A stretch of DNA of 64,000 nt. It comes from Alnus glutinosa (Eukaryota > Streptophyta > Magnoliopsida > Fagales > Betulaceae). Positions 39,055 to 51,495 of the stretch are shown here, one piece after another (position 1 is the stretch's first letter; the number at the start of each line of letters is the position of its first letter). A program made the translations under genes and the position numbers. The notes under the pieces were generated by a model. It saw only the letters and a list, made by a program, of their open reading frames with translations, was not told the DNA's origin and searched no databases. The stretch covers positions 38,753,120 through 38,817,119 of the forward strand of contig NC_084887.1 in the NCBI RefSeq assembly GCF_958979055.1, read 5' to 3'.

Positions 39055-39707
39055 GTTTAAAGATATGAAAGTTGCGGTCCGATCCATATTATATATTAAG
39101 GGTAAAATAATTCGGAGACGTTACATTATTGATATTTTAGAGCAAGGATAGACTGGATTAGGGATTTTTGTGGTTGGATTAAAATTTTACATAAGCCAAT
39201 ACAAATGCCATAAGAATTTAACGAGACTATAATATTTACGCATCACTCATCCAATAACTAGTATATTATATTAATCACTCATGTTCTATTGAATATTGTT
39301 ACTTAACTAAGGTTAGAAATTCTATTTTTATTTCATAATCGTCACACAATACAGATACAATAATTAATAATTCCAAATAATAATTGGATCGGTTTTTATA
39401 AAAAAAAAAAATCAAAAAAGTCAAAAAATTGGTTGGAACGGACACATCAACATTATGAGATAGCTATAAATAAAAATGTGATTTATAACATTAATATTAG
39501 TTAATATAATATAATTGAATTTAAATTCAGAATTTTAAACTTCTAAAATATCTCACTATTTAATGTATCGTGATCCCACTAAACCGCGTACGTACCGTCA
39601 ATCTAACTCGACACATTTGGAGGATACCTGTAACATAAAACTAGAGGTCTTTTTCACTCGCGCCGTATATATAACAGTTCTTTGAGTAAGGGAAACAATT
39701 GGAGAAG

Positions 39708-39860
39708 ATGGGACTGTTGACGTATGTCGGCGATATATACAGCCTTCTACAAAAACAGTTGGACGACAAGGCTGTACACTTCATGTTTTTTCTTCCCAGT
39801 TCGTTCAAACGAATTAGGCAGACTAAAAGTCAAGAAAAAGAAAGGAAAGCACCTCTTTAA
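39708..39860 (+). CDS. Short hypothetical frame (50 residues)
   Basis: ATG at 39708 opens a frame MGLLTYVGDIYSLLQKQLDD and ends at TAA 39858-39860. A TATA-like sequence (GTATATATAAC) lies about 40 bases upstream, and GC content is higher than in the AT-rich surroundings. It could be the amino end of a truncated gene copy. I do not recognise the family and cannot exclude chance. Confidence 0.25.
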   Translation: MGLLTYVGDIYSLLQKQLDDKAVHFMFFLPSSFKRIRQTKSQEKERKAPL

Positions 39861-41700
39861 AGGGATTTTTTTAAAAAAAAAAATTAAAAATTAAATAGTC
39901 TAACAAATAATAAGTATTTAACAAGTGTTAACATATAATTAGCTAAAAATTAATAAGTATTTAACACATTTTAATACCATTCAATCAGATGCTAACCCGT
40001 GCCAAAAGTTATAAAAGAATTATATGTCTAACATTTTTTTAAGGAAATACTAGTTTAGAGAAATTTCTCCAATTCAGTCTATTAAATTATATTGTATCTC
40101 TCACATGCTTTTTTAATTACCATGTGAGAAGTGTATGATTTTTAATAGTTCTATTTAAAAAAAAAAAAAATCATGTATTTTTCACATACTCAAAAAACAC
40201 ATGACAACTTTATAAATTATCTTAAAGGAAACTCGAAATTTTTTATCATCTTTTTAAATATTATTAATTACATTTTTATCTCACTAACTATTCTATACTA
40301 TTATTATTTTAGCTAGGACTAATAAAAAAGTTGATCGGTCAGCTAAGGTTTTCAAAATGTGCACGTACGTACGTCTACGTCTATTTCATATTATAAATCA
40401 TATACGTTTGGCATTTCATGGTTGTTTCATACGATGGATCGACTCACCACCATATGGGTTTTTATTGGTGGAATGTATTTGCGAAAGGAAATTGCTATTT
40501 GTCCTTTAATCAAATGGTTAATTTTTTAAAAAAAGTTGAAAGGAGAAGGATATTAATTTAGACTTTCTCTTTGCGAAAGAGAACTGGCTATTTGTTCGTA
40601 TCCTGTCCTCCTCTCGATCGTAAGAATAAATTTGTTAAATATTCTTTTCTATTTTTTTTGTTTTATATTCTCGAGCTAAAGATATTAATAAACAACTTAA
40701 AATATAAAACGCAAAAACTGTTTTTATTTTTATGTCACGTCATAATATTTTTTTTTTTAACCTTAAAATAAAAAAAGACCCCCAAAAAAATATATTTACA
40801 AAATCATTTTGTTGGAATCAATAAACTAGGTCAATAAAATGGATTTGGCTTCAAATATCATCTAAATACCAGAAGAATAATCAATAACTGATTAAAAGAG
40901 CACCAAAAAGAAAGTATATATAGCTAGCTCCGCTTGATAATTACTTAATGCATTGTAGATGATGTTTTTTTGTTTGAAAAAATGTTTTGAGGTGTCATTA
41001 AAATGAAAAAAAAAAAATTAAATATTTATATTTGTTGTTGTTTGTTAATATTTTTTGTCTTTAAAAGAGAAAACAAAAAGGAAAAAAGAGAGAGTGGTAT
41101 CAACCAAAAGGGAGAAGAATCTCTCACAGAAGAAGGAAACAAAGGTTAGAGGTTTGGATGGGACTAGTCAATGGTCATATAATGTAGCTTGAAGAATGAA
41201 AAGGCTTATTGATGGCTAAAGTGACAAGTTGAGTCCACAACGGAAGCAATTTATAAGGAGTCCAAGAAACTTTTCTGTCAATGATGAAAGTTTGATAGTT
41301 GGACAGAAACCGGAAAGTAGAAGGTGCTTTTTGATTCTCTGAACCAATATTTTATCACTAGGCCATTATGCTAACAAAAGGCATTGCCAATCCTATTCTT
41401 GGATCAATTATTATTCAAAAAACAAAAATATTAATAATTAAAGGGTAAATTATCACTGAAGTGTCGGCATAATAAGATAATGTTGTGATATATATCATTC
41501 ATCTTTGACTCATATCAAATGACTCTCTATTAACTCTAGCCGAGGAACTTATTCAATTTGATAGCATGTTCAGTCTGGCAAACAATTTAAATATAAATGC
41601 CTGTCTATATATTATTGAGATTTTGCATTGATTCCTTCACTTTTTTTTTTTTATAGATAACACATTTTTTATTCACATAAGATAAAGACAAGATGGTTTC
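39861..41700. other. AT-rich intergenic stretch
   Basis: No gene, RNA or clear element is visible here; A/T-rich sequence with short poly-A and poly-T runs. Confidence 0.6.
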
Positions 41701-41707
41701 TTAATTG

Positions 41708-41905
41708 ATTTGAACAGGAGTAATTTTATATGTTATATAAGTGTTCATCAAGTGTCCATCAAATAATGAGATGGCTTTTAAAATCACGATTGGACGTGTG
41801 ATTTATCAAATGATGAATTTGATCAGATGGTGATTTTAAAAGCCACCTCATTGTTTGATGGACACTTGATGGACATTTATATGATATGTAGAATTACTCT
41901 TTGAA
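41708..41905. mobile_element. MITE hairpin
   Basis: The left arm (GAGTAATTTTATATG...GTGTCCATCAAATAATGAGATGGC) is mirrored by the right arm (GCCACCTCATTGTTTGATGGACAC...ATATGTAGAATTACTC). Arms of about 80 bp face each other across a short spacer with a GTGATTTTAAAAGCC palindrome. No coding capacity. Confidence 0.8.
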
Positions 41906-42329
41906 CGGCAAGAAGATGCTGATTTGGGCTAAGAGATCTAACTGAAAAGATTAAAAGAATACTCCAATTGAAAAAAAAACAATGCATTTTGCCGTTTTCA
42001 AAACTGGGTCTCTCCCACGTGAGGACCCAGTATGTGAAATTGCCGTCGTTTAATGGTATCTTAAAGGTATTACCCATTTACCCTACTGTAACAAATTGCC
42101 GTTTTGATTATATAAAGTATAAACCCATCATGTAACTCTCTGGCTCAACGAAATTGTGTTTTTTCTTTTTCTTTTCAAGAAATTAAGTAATACAAATTGA
42201 AAAGGCAAAATCAAAATGATTTTTTTTTTTTTTTTTCTCTTTTTTTAAAATCAAAATTTTCCCACCAACCAAAGAAAAGTGGTCAGAAAGAAGTAAAAAA
42301 AAAAAAAAAAAAAACACTTCAGTTGGCGG

Positions 42330-43677
42330 CCATACACTGGAAGCCTGAGTTCCAAGAGCGTTTAGCTATGGGCCTATACAGATTGTCAAAGAAGGCTGAG
42401 TCAGGCCAAGCCCACCAGGCCTTAGAATCCTGCAGCACGACAACAGGTTTGCAGCATTCATGAAGAGGTTGAAATAGATGGAGGTTCCTCTCAATTTCAA
42501 ATGAAATTTAGTATGGAGGGATCTTCCACAGGTGATTTTACAGGGCGGAGTGCTTACCATATTGAGAAAGATCTTCAAATGATTTCTCAAGGTGAGAGCT
42601 CTAATATTTCGGTTTTTAATCAATTGTGGAAACGGCTTTGGAATTTGCAAATGCCAAATTCTACAAAAATGTTTATTTGGAGGGCGTGTCACAATATCTT
42701 ACCTACAAAAGATAATCTTTTAAGGAAATGTATGGATTTGGACCCTGCTTGTGTTTTTTGTAAAACAGTTTCTGAAAGGGTGCATCATGTTTTATGGGAA
42801 TGTCCCTCCGCAACTGATGTGTGGGGAGTTTGTGGGCGGAAAATTCAAAAATGTTCTAATGCTGGAAATTCCTTTAAGGAGGTAGTGGAGGTGTTTTTTG
42901 ATTTATGTTCACCAGAGGAGGTAGATATTAATGTGGAGATAGCACGAAGAATTTGGTTTCGCAAGAATTCTGTTTTTCATAGAGGAGATTTTCTTCATCC
43001 AAATGACGTGCTTTCATCTGCTACTACAGCTATTGGTGATTATAAGGGAGCTTTGGAGCTTGACATCTCTTTATTGGACCCTGAAGGTACTTATCTGTCT
43101 TCTAGAATTATAAATTGGTGTCCTCCCCCCATAGGTTTTGTTAAAGCCAATTGGGATGCAGCCATAATTCTAAGAAGAGAATATTGGGTTTTGGTTGTGT
43201 TGTTCGGGATATTCATGGATTTGTTGTGGTTGCTCTCTCTCATTCAGTTATTGTTATGAGAAATTTAGAAGTTGCTGAGGCTTTGGTTGCTTTACATACA
43301 GTTGAATTCTGTAAGAATCAGGGTTTTAGTTCGATTATTTTGGAAGGGGATTCTTTAATTGTGGTCAATGCTATAAATAGAGTGGGGCTGACTTGGAGTT
43401 TTCTTGGGAATATTATCTTGGATATTCAGTCTCTTCTCAGGGAATTTCTCTTTTGGAAAGTTTGTTATACTCCACGTGGAACTAATATCGCAACTCATTC
43501 TTTGGCAAAAGAAGGGGTTATTCATGGAGGTAATAGGATATGATTAAGTTGTATTCCTGATTGTATTAAGACTATTGTTTTACCAGAGAATTCATCTCTG
43601 GTTTTTTAGAGCTTCTGCTCTAGTTTCTCTTCATGATATAAATGAAATCAGTACTATTTTCTCCAAAAAAAAAAAAA
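42330..43677 (+). pseudogene. 5'-truncated LINE with zf-RVT and RNase H regions
   Basis: The frame 42501-43259 contains the LINE zinc-finger block: KMFIWRACHNILPTKDNLLR, then CVFCKTVSERVHHVLWECP. It leads into the start of an RNase H domain (FVKANWDAAI). A one-base frame change near 43165-43175 moves the rest into 43151-43543: GCVVRDIHGFVVVALSHS, LEGDSLIVVNAI and THSLAKEG, the remaining RNase H motifs, up to a stop. A short poly-A tail lies at 43666-43677. The reverse transcriptase itself is missing by 5' truncation. A broken, immobile copy. Confidence 0.85.
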
Positions 43678-43705
43678 GGTTTAGACTTCATAAATTTAAT
43701 GATTT

Positions 43706-43852
43706 ATGAATAATGCTAATTAATTATTATACATTTTTTTCATTAGGTTGATGTGACCCTTTATAAAATAATAATAATAAATCACAATTTATCACATCAA
43801 CCCAATGAGATGAGGGTGTGATAGGGGTGTAGTATTTATCATTACTCAATGG
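43706..43852. mobile_element. MITE hairpin
   Basis: CATTAGGTTGATGTGA at about 43740 is mirrored by TCACATCAACCCAATGAG at about 43793. The outer ends GAATAATGCTAA and ATCATTACTC are also inverted copies. Confidence 0.6.
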
Positions 43853-44987
43853 CGTACATGTTTTCATGTCATTTAATATTTTTAAATGACGTGACATCAT
43901 GTATATCGTTAGATACCATAAAAAAAATCTTAATTTTAAAATCACTAATTTAACACACAAAGAATTAGTTATCTCCTCCTTAAGAAGATTCCATTATTTG
44001 AACCTAGAAGGCTAGAAAACTATCAAAACACAGGTTGTTTTCACAAATATTCAATGACTTCTGGCCTCTAAAAGTAACTAGAAGGGAACTTAAGTTGCCT
44101 TTCTTTTTCGAGAAGCATTAAGTATTATTATTATTTTTGTTTTAGGTAGATAAGCATCAAGTCATTCTTACAAAAAGATGAAGAAATTTTCAATTTAATA
44201 GGATTTGAGGAATCATAGCTTGTTCTAAAATTTGTTCATTTTTCAAACGCAACAAGAAGAGGGGTCTTGTGTAATAATTGTGCTACTAATTAATCATCCA
44301 GACAATCACCATCTTCTAGTAGATGCTTCTAGAACCTTCCACGTACACAAACCCTGGCTATATCCTAAGGTGGATGACAAAGTGCGCAGAAACAAAGCAT
44401 AAAGACGTGCTGACAAATGACAATGGAGCTTAATTTGCATATGAGAAGTCATTTGACTTTATCCAAATGTGTTATATCACATCAAAACACGTTTTTAAGT
44501 TAAAAATAATAAAAATAAAAAAATAAAATAAAATAAAAAAACTCTCAAAAACACATTAACAACCATATAATTATTTGGCTCCTTATGACTCATAAGAGCT
44601 TCGTAATATAAGTAACAAAAATCAGATTTCATGAGTCATAAAATCGCATCGATTGGCTATTGCATTTCTACCATTAAAGATCACACCACTAACATAATTT
44701 TTGTAACATGAATGCTAAGCTTTGGTTGTCGAGAAAGAGACATGTTATCTAATATAATGTTCATTGAAAAATGTTTTCCTATTGAGGAGCTAGCCCTTGA
44801 CATTCATGATAAGTAGTTTCACCCTTTAGAGGCCTGGAATAGTCATTTACTTCTTAATATAAGTAGCTTCACCCTATAGCTCTCTCAAAGTTGTGCACAG
44901 TTTTGATTTCATCCTCTTTCATTGCCCTTGCTTTGAAGCTCTCTTTTATTTGCAAAAAGAGGTATTTTTTATATAGTGTCTTCTCAA

Positions 44988-46829
44988 ATGGATAAAGAAA
45001 GAAGCTCATTTATGCTCGAAATGAAATCTTTAGGCCCGTCAAAACCATCACAGAGAAGATTTTTCAGTGCCCAAGTCACCCTCAGAGTATTAGCCATTGC
45101 ACTCACAGTGCCTGCTATTTCACTGATGGTCAACAGCAGTCAATCCGTCGTGATGTTTGGCTTCACTTTCGAAGCCCGCTATTCCTACTCTTCTGCTTTG
45201 AAGTAAACACTTATCTAATCCTACTAAAAAAATACCATTGAAAGATTCAGACTTTAACCTTGTTTGGAAGCGGACCCAACTCGGATGTGTTTTTCAAAAT
45301 TGGAAAAAACTGATTCAATTGCATTGTTTTGGGCCGCTGAATTCATTTCTCATTTGGGTTTTGTTTTGGAAAACCAATTCCTAGTTTTTTATTGGGCGTT
45401 TCAAATGAATTTCTATTCATAAGCTGAATTTGGTAGATTTTTGACCTTGCTAATCATGCGCGGCCCACATGGTTTTTACCTACATGCGTTAATACCAAAT
45501 AATATATGTAATAAAATACGGACAATGATCCTCTCCATTTCAAATGAAATAGATACCATGATTTAAAATTGGTATATCTAATTGTGTATATGATTTAAAT
45601 TTTTTAAAATACGCGCCAACATTGACTTCACATACACGTAAAATGTAACAACTTCAAATCATGACCATAAAATGGATATAATATCAATTTCATTTGAAAT
45701 GGAGATTCTTATTCCAATAAATACCCAACCCCATGATTTTTACCCGCAAATAATTGATGCAATAAATACCAAATCACAACTGCCATTAATACCAAGAATT
45801 GAAAGGCCATAGAAATTTGGACATAGTGTGGATTTAGCAGGAAAAATCCAAGGTCACATTTTGAGTTTTTTACATAATAAATTTCCAACTTGCATATTAA
45901 TTTATTCAGAAAACAAAAATAAGAACAAATCCTTTTAGAGTTTGCGCCTCTGTTATACTCAAAGAGCTAAGTTTGACCCCTTTAATTTGGTTTCTCTCAT
46001 AGGTTCTTGCTTGGCGCTGACATCATGGTGTGTGCCTTCTCTGCACTGTCACTGATCTTTGTTTACCTTATGAACTGCTCAAGGTCATACCTCACAAAAT
46101 ATTTCTACCTATTTTTACATGATATGGTAAGCAATTTTGGTGCTTTCCTTTGCTGTATGCAATTGTAACACATGATTGTACGTGAACTGCTATATTTAAC
46201 TGGATTGACATGCATCGAGTGCAATGCCGCATTGCTACTACTAGTTTTCCACCACCATTAAGTGTGGCCGGCCAACCCTTCAGTTGCTTTGGGGTAGCCG
46301 AACTACTCTTACCTGGCACACCCACCCCTTCAGTTACTTTGGGGTAAGCCGAACTACTCTCACCTGGCACACCCACCCCTTTTGGCAAAATGGGTAATTT
46401 AGGCAGTTGGGGTGACCGAACCGCTCCTATGGTCGGCCATTAAGGCAGTTTAACCACCCGAAACTAACCAAAGGGGTGGCTGGCCACCCCTAATGATAGT
46501 GGCGGTAGATTGATAGTAACGGTGAGGCTGATAAAGAAGAGAGAAATTTTAGTACAATTAATAGTATGAGTAGCTTTTTAATCTCGTATAAATTTACACT
46601 ACAGGTGATGATGGTTTTGATGATATCTGGATGTGCGGCGGCAACTGGGATTGGTTACATTGGTCGTTTTGGAGAAGAGAAGATAGGTTGGGGAGCCGTG
46701 TGTGGACGTGTGGGCAAGTTTTGCAACAGAATGTTGGTATCTGTGGCTTTTTCTTACTCGGCTTTCTTATCCTACTTGGCACTTACCATCATTTCTGCCA
46801 GCAAGCTCATGTCTCAAGCTACCGAGTGA
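44988..46829 (+). CDS. CASPL1: CASP-like protein, family 1 (four-helix membrane protein)
   Basis: Three exons keep phase: 44988-45202, 46003-46126 and 46605-46829 (TGA), giving 187 residues. Four membrane segments are visible: about 33-50 (VLAIALTVPAISLMV), 73-95 (FLLGADIMVCAFSALSLIFVYLM), 112-134 (VMMVLMISGCAAATGIGYIG) and 152-178 (FCNRMLVSVAFSYSAFLSYLALTIISA). The spacing and conserved arginine in helix 1 (TLRVLAI) match the CASP/UPF0497 (DUF588) family. CASPs scaffold the Casparian-strip membrane domain; most CASP-like proteins sit in the plasma membrane with unproven roles. The start is the first ATG in frame. Intron 2 carries a GC-rich foldback insertion (46230-46520). The gene converges with the BRO1-like gene; the stop codons are about 390 bp apart. 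Confidence 0.9.
45525..45722. mobile_element. MITE in the first intron of the CASP-like gene
   Basis: The left end GATCCTCTCCATTTCAAATG is mirrored by CATTTGAAATGGAGATTCTT at the right. Arms and inner sequence are AT-rich and non-coding. Related ends occur at 62440-62540 (CCTCTCAATTTCAAGTGAAA). Confidence 0.75.
46230..46525. mobile_element. GC-rich foldback element with internal tandem duplication
   Basis: CCACCATTAAGTGTGGCCGGCC on the left is mirrored by GGCTGGCCACCCCTAATGATAGTGG on the right. Inside, a block of about 51 bp (CTTCAGTTGCTTTGGGGTA...CTGGCACACC) is repeated in tandem at 46272-46322 and 46323-46374. Its core resembles the elements at 1603-1745 and 55600-55930. Lies in intron 2 of the CASP-like gene. 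Confidence 0.65.
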
Positions 46830-47217
46830 AATCACCAGAAGAGAACAAAGACTCAAAAGACTAGGAAGCTGAGAATGATCTGGTTGAAAAGGCCAAGTCG
46901 GGGCTTTGGTAACATATGTAGGGAAGGTTCTTTGTTCTTTGTCTTTTTTAAAACAGAAAATAAAGATAATGCAAAGGTTGTCTGCTTCTGCTCCTTTTGT
47001 CTCTGTTAACAGAAATCAATTTGAAGAAGTTAAGTTTGATGTCTTATTGTGTTGCATTTTTCCTTTCTTTATCTATTTGAAGAGTTGTATGCACTAGGAA
47101 ACATTTCTTGTTTCTATTCTGTCATAATGTATTAGCTTTTATAAAAATGTGATGAAGTTTAGTCATAAAACTTTGAATCCAACTACAGAGAGAAATAAGA
47201 AGAGGTCATTCAAGTGT

Positions 47218-49587
47218 TCATTCAGTTTCAATATCATCTTCACTGTCCTTGAGGTGATCTTTCAGAGGCTGGCCCTCAATTTCCCATTTTTCACTATCCC
47301 AAGCTGGATCAATTTCGGGTGGTTGATAGTCATCAGGCCTTAATGACAATTGAAAATCTGGTAGGTCAGGCAATGCTTGGAGAGCCCTGCATCACCACAA
47401 ATTTAGTTATTTGGTATAAAAGCTCAATATTCATCTTTTAGGGAAATGCATCCCGGGGAGGAAATCAAATGAAATTAGATAACAGAGGAGGATTACATAG
47501 GAAGACACTTACTTCTCTTGTTCTAAGAGGTAGCCATACATCTGAGACTTCCTTGATGCAACTTCAGGAATTTTCTGATGTAAATGCTTCATAGATCCCC
47601 ATAGTGGAGGAGCCCTTGCCAAAGAAAAACAAAAGAGGATTGAGCAAAGAAAAAGAAAAAAGTTTTTTCAAGGATAATGTGAAATCCTTGCACTACATGT
47701 ACAACTAATCAAACGCAACCTGGTCACAGGAGCTGCAAGGGAAAAGCTCAAGCATGCCTTCTTGCTCTCTGACAGAAGTTGTTCTGCGGCAAGAAAGCAG
47801 CACACGGCACTAACATGAAAGGATGGTTCATTGCCCTTGTCAAGGATCAGACCATGGTAGTAGTAAGCTGCAGCCTGATGATATAAAATATAGTAGTTAG
47901 AATTAGATACACAACATTTACCGAACATGGCCAGTAGAATGAATAATAATGAGAGTTTAGTATTGATTGCAGTAGAAACCTTTGCTTCAAGGAATTTCCA
48001 TTTGATGAACCAGAGATGCTTCTTTCCACACCCATTATTGGTGTCCATGTCTCCTCCTGACAAGCAGTGATAAGCCTGATCAAACATAGGAGAAACACAT
48101 TAAACCGTGAGAGGTGCTGTGGTGAAGGTTGATTCATAGACAAAAAGACAAATATTTCTCTGCAAGGAACATGCACACTTCTCAATTAACGTCACTTGAA
48201 AAGTTGTCAGAATCTTTTAGGCCCACCTTAAAATTTACTCTTTATAAAATATGGTTTCTAGCATATCATAAAGCATTGTATAAGAGCTTGGTGATGAATT
48301 GAACTTTTTTCTTACGCAAGATTACCTGGCTAAAATAGCTCAGCTGTTCACATGCCAACCTTCTCTTCACTGATAAAGTGGCCTTTTGACATTCAACAGC
48401 TAAACCAAGCTGAATTTCAGTTCCCTGAATGTGTTATCAAGATCAATGTCTATGAATATCTCTAAACTCAGGTTAGACTTTAGCAATTAGTTTGTGCATT
48501 AAATAGCTACTGATAGACCAATGAAAAGATAAAGAAGGGAAAAAAGTACCAAATATATGGATTAACTTCTGTGTGCATGTTGTTGCTGTTTTTCCTTTTT
48601 GGGGTAAGTAATAATCGGGGGTCAGCATGCATGTCAGTGTTTTATGCTTGGAAATTTCAAATATTTATAGTATTTTCAATGCCTGTTTTAACTCCATAGA
48701 CAGAAACGCTTCAAATGATAGAAAAGGAAAGACACTTTGCTTTTTAGTTTCTAAGATTCTTGTGATGCAGTTATCTGATATGAAAACAACCACTGTAGAG
48801 AAAGAAATATCATGAACAAGCGATGCAGACCAGATACCAGCAGACTTTGAGTAACAAAATCAAACATCTAAATTTGGTGAACTAGAGTAATGAATACCTG
48901 GCCTAGTGCCTGAATGGAAATTGCCTCCAGTACACCATCCTGCAAATCTTCGGGCAACCTTTCCCTGGTTATGTGCATGTGATTTCTTAGTTACACCAAT
49001 AAAGGTTGATATAAGAGATGTCTAAAGGATTCAAAGTTTTGTAAGCTGTTTACATACTTGATAACTGGTGGTATGCGAACCAAGACATCCCGGACACAAA
49101 ATTCCAAGTACCCTGCTGCCTTAAGTAACAAATCAACAGCATCCCTCTTGCAATCTGGTGGTAGACATTTAGATGACTATTCATTAGTCAACACATAGAC
49201 CATTTAGTGAGATTTGGCTCCACAAAGAATTGAAGAACAGACATGAAAGCGGCCGTAAGAATAAGTATAAACCTGAAGATACAACCCTTATACCCGAACC
49301 AGAGTGGTCCTTAGGGATCATTAACGAATCTGCCTCTGACAAAGTCAGCGTAGCCATTAGGTGAACAACAGAGAGCAATTCAAACCAGGAGCTGGCTACA
49401 CACGTTTCCTGCTAATCAAGTTTTGGTCTAGGTTTTACCATACTGGAAACAATCAAAGTTATACACATTAGAATTCGAGAATGAGTTTTCTGATTGTCTT
49501 ACATGCCGTCCATCTTCTAAATTCTTCCACTTGAATTCTACGAGTCCCTCAATACCATATTCTGTTAGATGGCACATTATCTTCCAT

Positions 49588-49633
<46 letters not shown>

Positions 49634-50215
49634 TGAATTATGATACCTTTCTTTGTGAGTCCAGTCAAAACAGACAAGTATTCCTCAAGTGTTTGCCGTA
49701 GTTCTGGTATAGCTGATCCACCTGCAAGAGCTACAATCTATGCTTAGTAAAAACACTTTCGATAATGATCCATTTGGTAATTGCTGACAGAATTACTGTA
49801 AGTACTAAAATTTCTAAAGATCTTTCTGGATTCCAAAAGTTGAAATAAACACTCATCTTAATTAAGCAAAATAGTCCCAGATGATAAAACATCTCCAATT
49901 CATTAATTCTATCACCTATTATTCTTTTCCTACATTTCCTTAGTAACCAAACAGAAAATAAAGAGAAAAAAATAGTTCAGCATTAGTACTAAAGCGCATA
50001 TAAGCCAGACCAGTATCTTCTGCCACCAGCACAATCTGATTCCGGATGCAAGACAACCTATCGGCAAGATCTTTGGGAATTAGCCCTCTAAGCGGCCTTT
50101 GAAGATTACATTGTACCGGAATTCGCATTGAGGGAATGAAAACAACGACTTCGGGGACACTCAGCTTCTTCTTCTTCTTCCTTCCAACAGCGTACATAGA
50201 AGAAGTGCAACCCAT
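47218..50215 (-). CDS. BRO1-like domain protein (endosomal-targeting type), acylated N-terminus
   Basis: Eleven coding exons (minus strand): 50215-50011, 49721-49647, 49561-49503, 49408-49273, 49154-49058, 48964-48898, 48424-48326, 48075-47980, 47874-47720, 47614-47513 and 47386-47218 (TGA). Phase is kept throughout, giving 419 residues. The N-terminus MGCTSS is a classic N-myristoylation (Gly2) and palmitoylation (Cys3) site. A helical BRO1-like domain follows, with blocks such as LRQTLEEYLSVLTGL, GYLEFCVRDVL, EAISIQALGQGTEIQLGLAV and KAAAYYYHGLIL. The tail is acidic (DHLKDSEDDIETE). BRO1 domains bind ESCRT-III partners on endosomes; this short plant class lacks the later domains of ALIX and its own role is unclear. 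A 5'-UTR intron is likely (donor at 50749, acceptor ending at 50251). Upstream in-frame ATGs lie inside that intron, so MGC is the start. Confidence 0.92.
49591..49628. repeat. (GA)n microsatellite
   Basis: AG dinucleotide run in intron 2 of the BRO1-like gene. Confidence 0.9.
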
Positions 50216-50749
50216 TTTTCTTGGTGGGGATTTGTTCCAAACATAACATCCTACAAAAAAAGCACCAATATGCATCCAACTCGATATTTTAGCTCCAGTA
50301 GAGGGAAAGAACTTTTAAGACAATGAGATAACCAGGCATAACTGAGGCATCCAACACCAAAGCTATGCTAAAGATCAGCTCTAGTGAAGAGGGTAGGAAA
50401 TTAATAGAGAAAGAAAAATTAGTTGGGGGTGGATTGGAAGGTAAAAGATTGGATAAAATCATTCACTGATAGCGGTGGAAGCAGATGGGACAATTAAAAA
50501 AGGAGAAGATTCATATCCAATATTAATAAAAAGCCAGCACTGAAAGGATAACAGAAAACAACTACAAGTTGATAGGTGCACTGCATATTCAATAATGAAA
50601 ACCCAGTACCAAAAGAAAAACAGAACAAGTACAAGTTGATAAATAAGCAAGAAGAAAGAGAGAGTTCAGAGCAACTGAGCATAATATTATATAAAAATAT
50701 ATATATATATATATACATATATAAAAGAGACAAACTTGAAATGACTTAC

Positions 50750-50960
50750 TGTTGACACAGAGCAGGTAGGCGTGACAGAGCTATTTGAAGGCTTGAAGCT
50801 TCCAGCAGGGTGCAGTGGACATGGCTAGTCTCTTGTTAATATGGCCATCTCAGAGAGAGAGAGAGAGAGAGAGAGAATCTGGGAATAGGAAGCTCAGAGA
50901 TCGAGACATATCTCACATGGCGGAGACGTAGAAGTCTCGCGTTGTTAAAGGAGCCCGTTG
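50750..50960 (-). other. Probable 5'-UTR exon of the BRO1-like gene
   Basis: On the minus strand the exon ends TGTCAACA at 50750, followed by a consensus donor GTAAGT. A (GA/CT)n run at about 50851-50876 lies in the leader. The exact transcription start is not visible. Confidence 0.5.
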
Positions 50961-51079
50961 AAAATCTGTAGAAATATGAGTACGTAAATAGTTGTTTATT
51001 CCATCTGGAGGAGAGTCATCGTTATATGAGTTCGTTGTGTTCGATCCACTGGTTGAGTCACCTGGTCCTAAATCTTAGC

Positions 51080-51495
51080 TACCGAGCGAATCTCAAATTT
51101 TTTTTTTTTTTTTAAAAAAATCAAGCTCTTTTTTACATCAAAATAGCGTAAAAAATTGCTATATATTAAAGATATAATATGTTAATAATAAAATTAAAAA
51201 AAAATCATTTCAAAATGTGTTTTTCTTACACTTTATATCGTATAGAAGCTTTAAGCAAAGTACTATCTTTCAATTTAGTAAAATTGAAAAGTCTTGGCAA
51301 AAGTGAAAAAATAAAAAAAATAATAATCTTTTGGAATTTTTTTTTTTCATTGTTAAGATGTTATATCTTTAATATGTAGAATTTTTTACGTCATTTTGTT
51401 ACAAAAAAAATTAAAAAAAAGAGAAGGGTTTGATTTCAAAGAAATATCAATTTTTTTTAAAAAAATTGTATGGAATCTTGATCCGCTACTAAGCA
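51080..51495. mobile_element. Foldback/MITE element
   Basis: The left arm (ACATCAAAATAGCGTAAAAA...TATTAAAGATATAATATG) is mirrored by the right arm (GATGTTATATCTTTAATATG...TTTTTTACGTCATTTTGTTAC). The arms are more than 60 bp long and the outer parts are poly-A/poly-T rich. No coding capacity. Confidence 0.65.

Larger units (their letters stand above)
36092..39125. mobile_element. Solo LTR with 5-bp target duplication
   Basis: The left end TGTAACACC and right end GACGTTACA are the inverted TGTAAC/GTTACA termini common in plant Gypsy LTRs. TTATT precedes the left end (36087-36091) and TTATT follows the right end (39126-39130), a perfect 5-bp target duplication. No primer-binding site, gag or pol lies between them, so this is one LTR left after recombination. 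Removing the nested retroposon (37323-38279) and hAT element (38888-39054) leaves about 1.9 kb. The repeated GTTCGAAC motifs at about 36272, 37120 and 37221 belong to the LTR. Confidence 0.8.
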
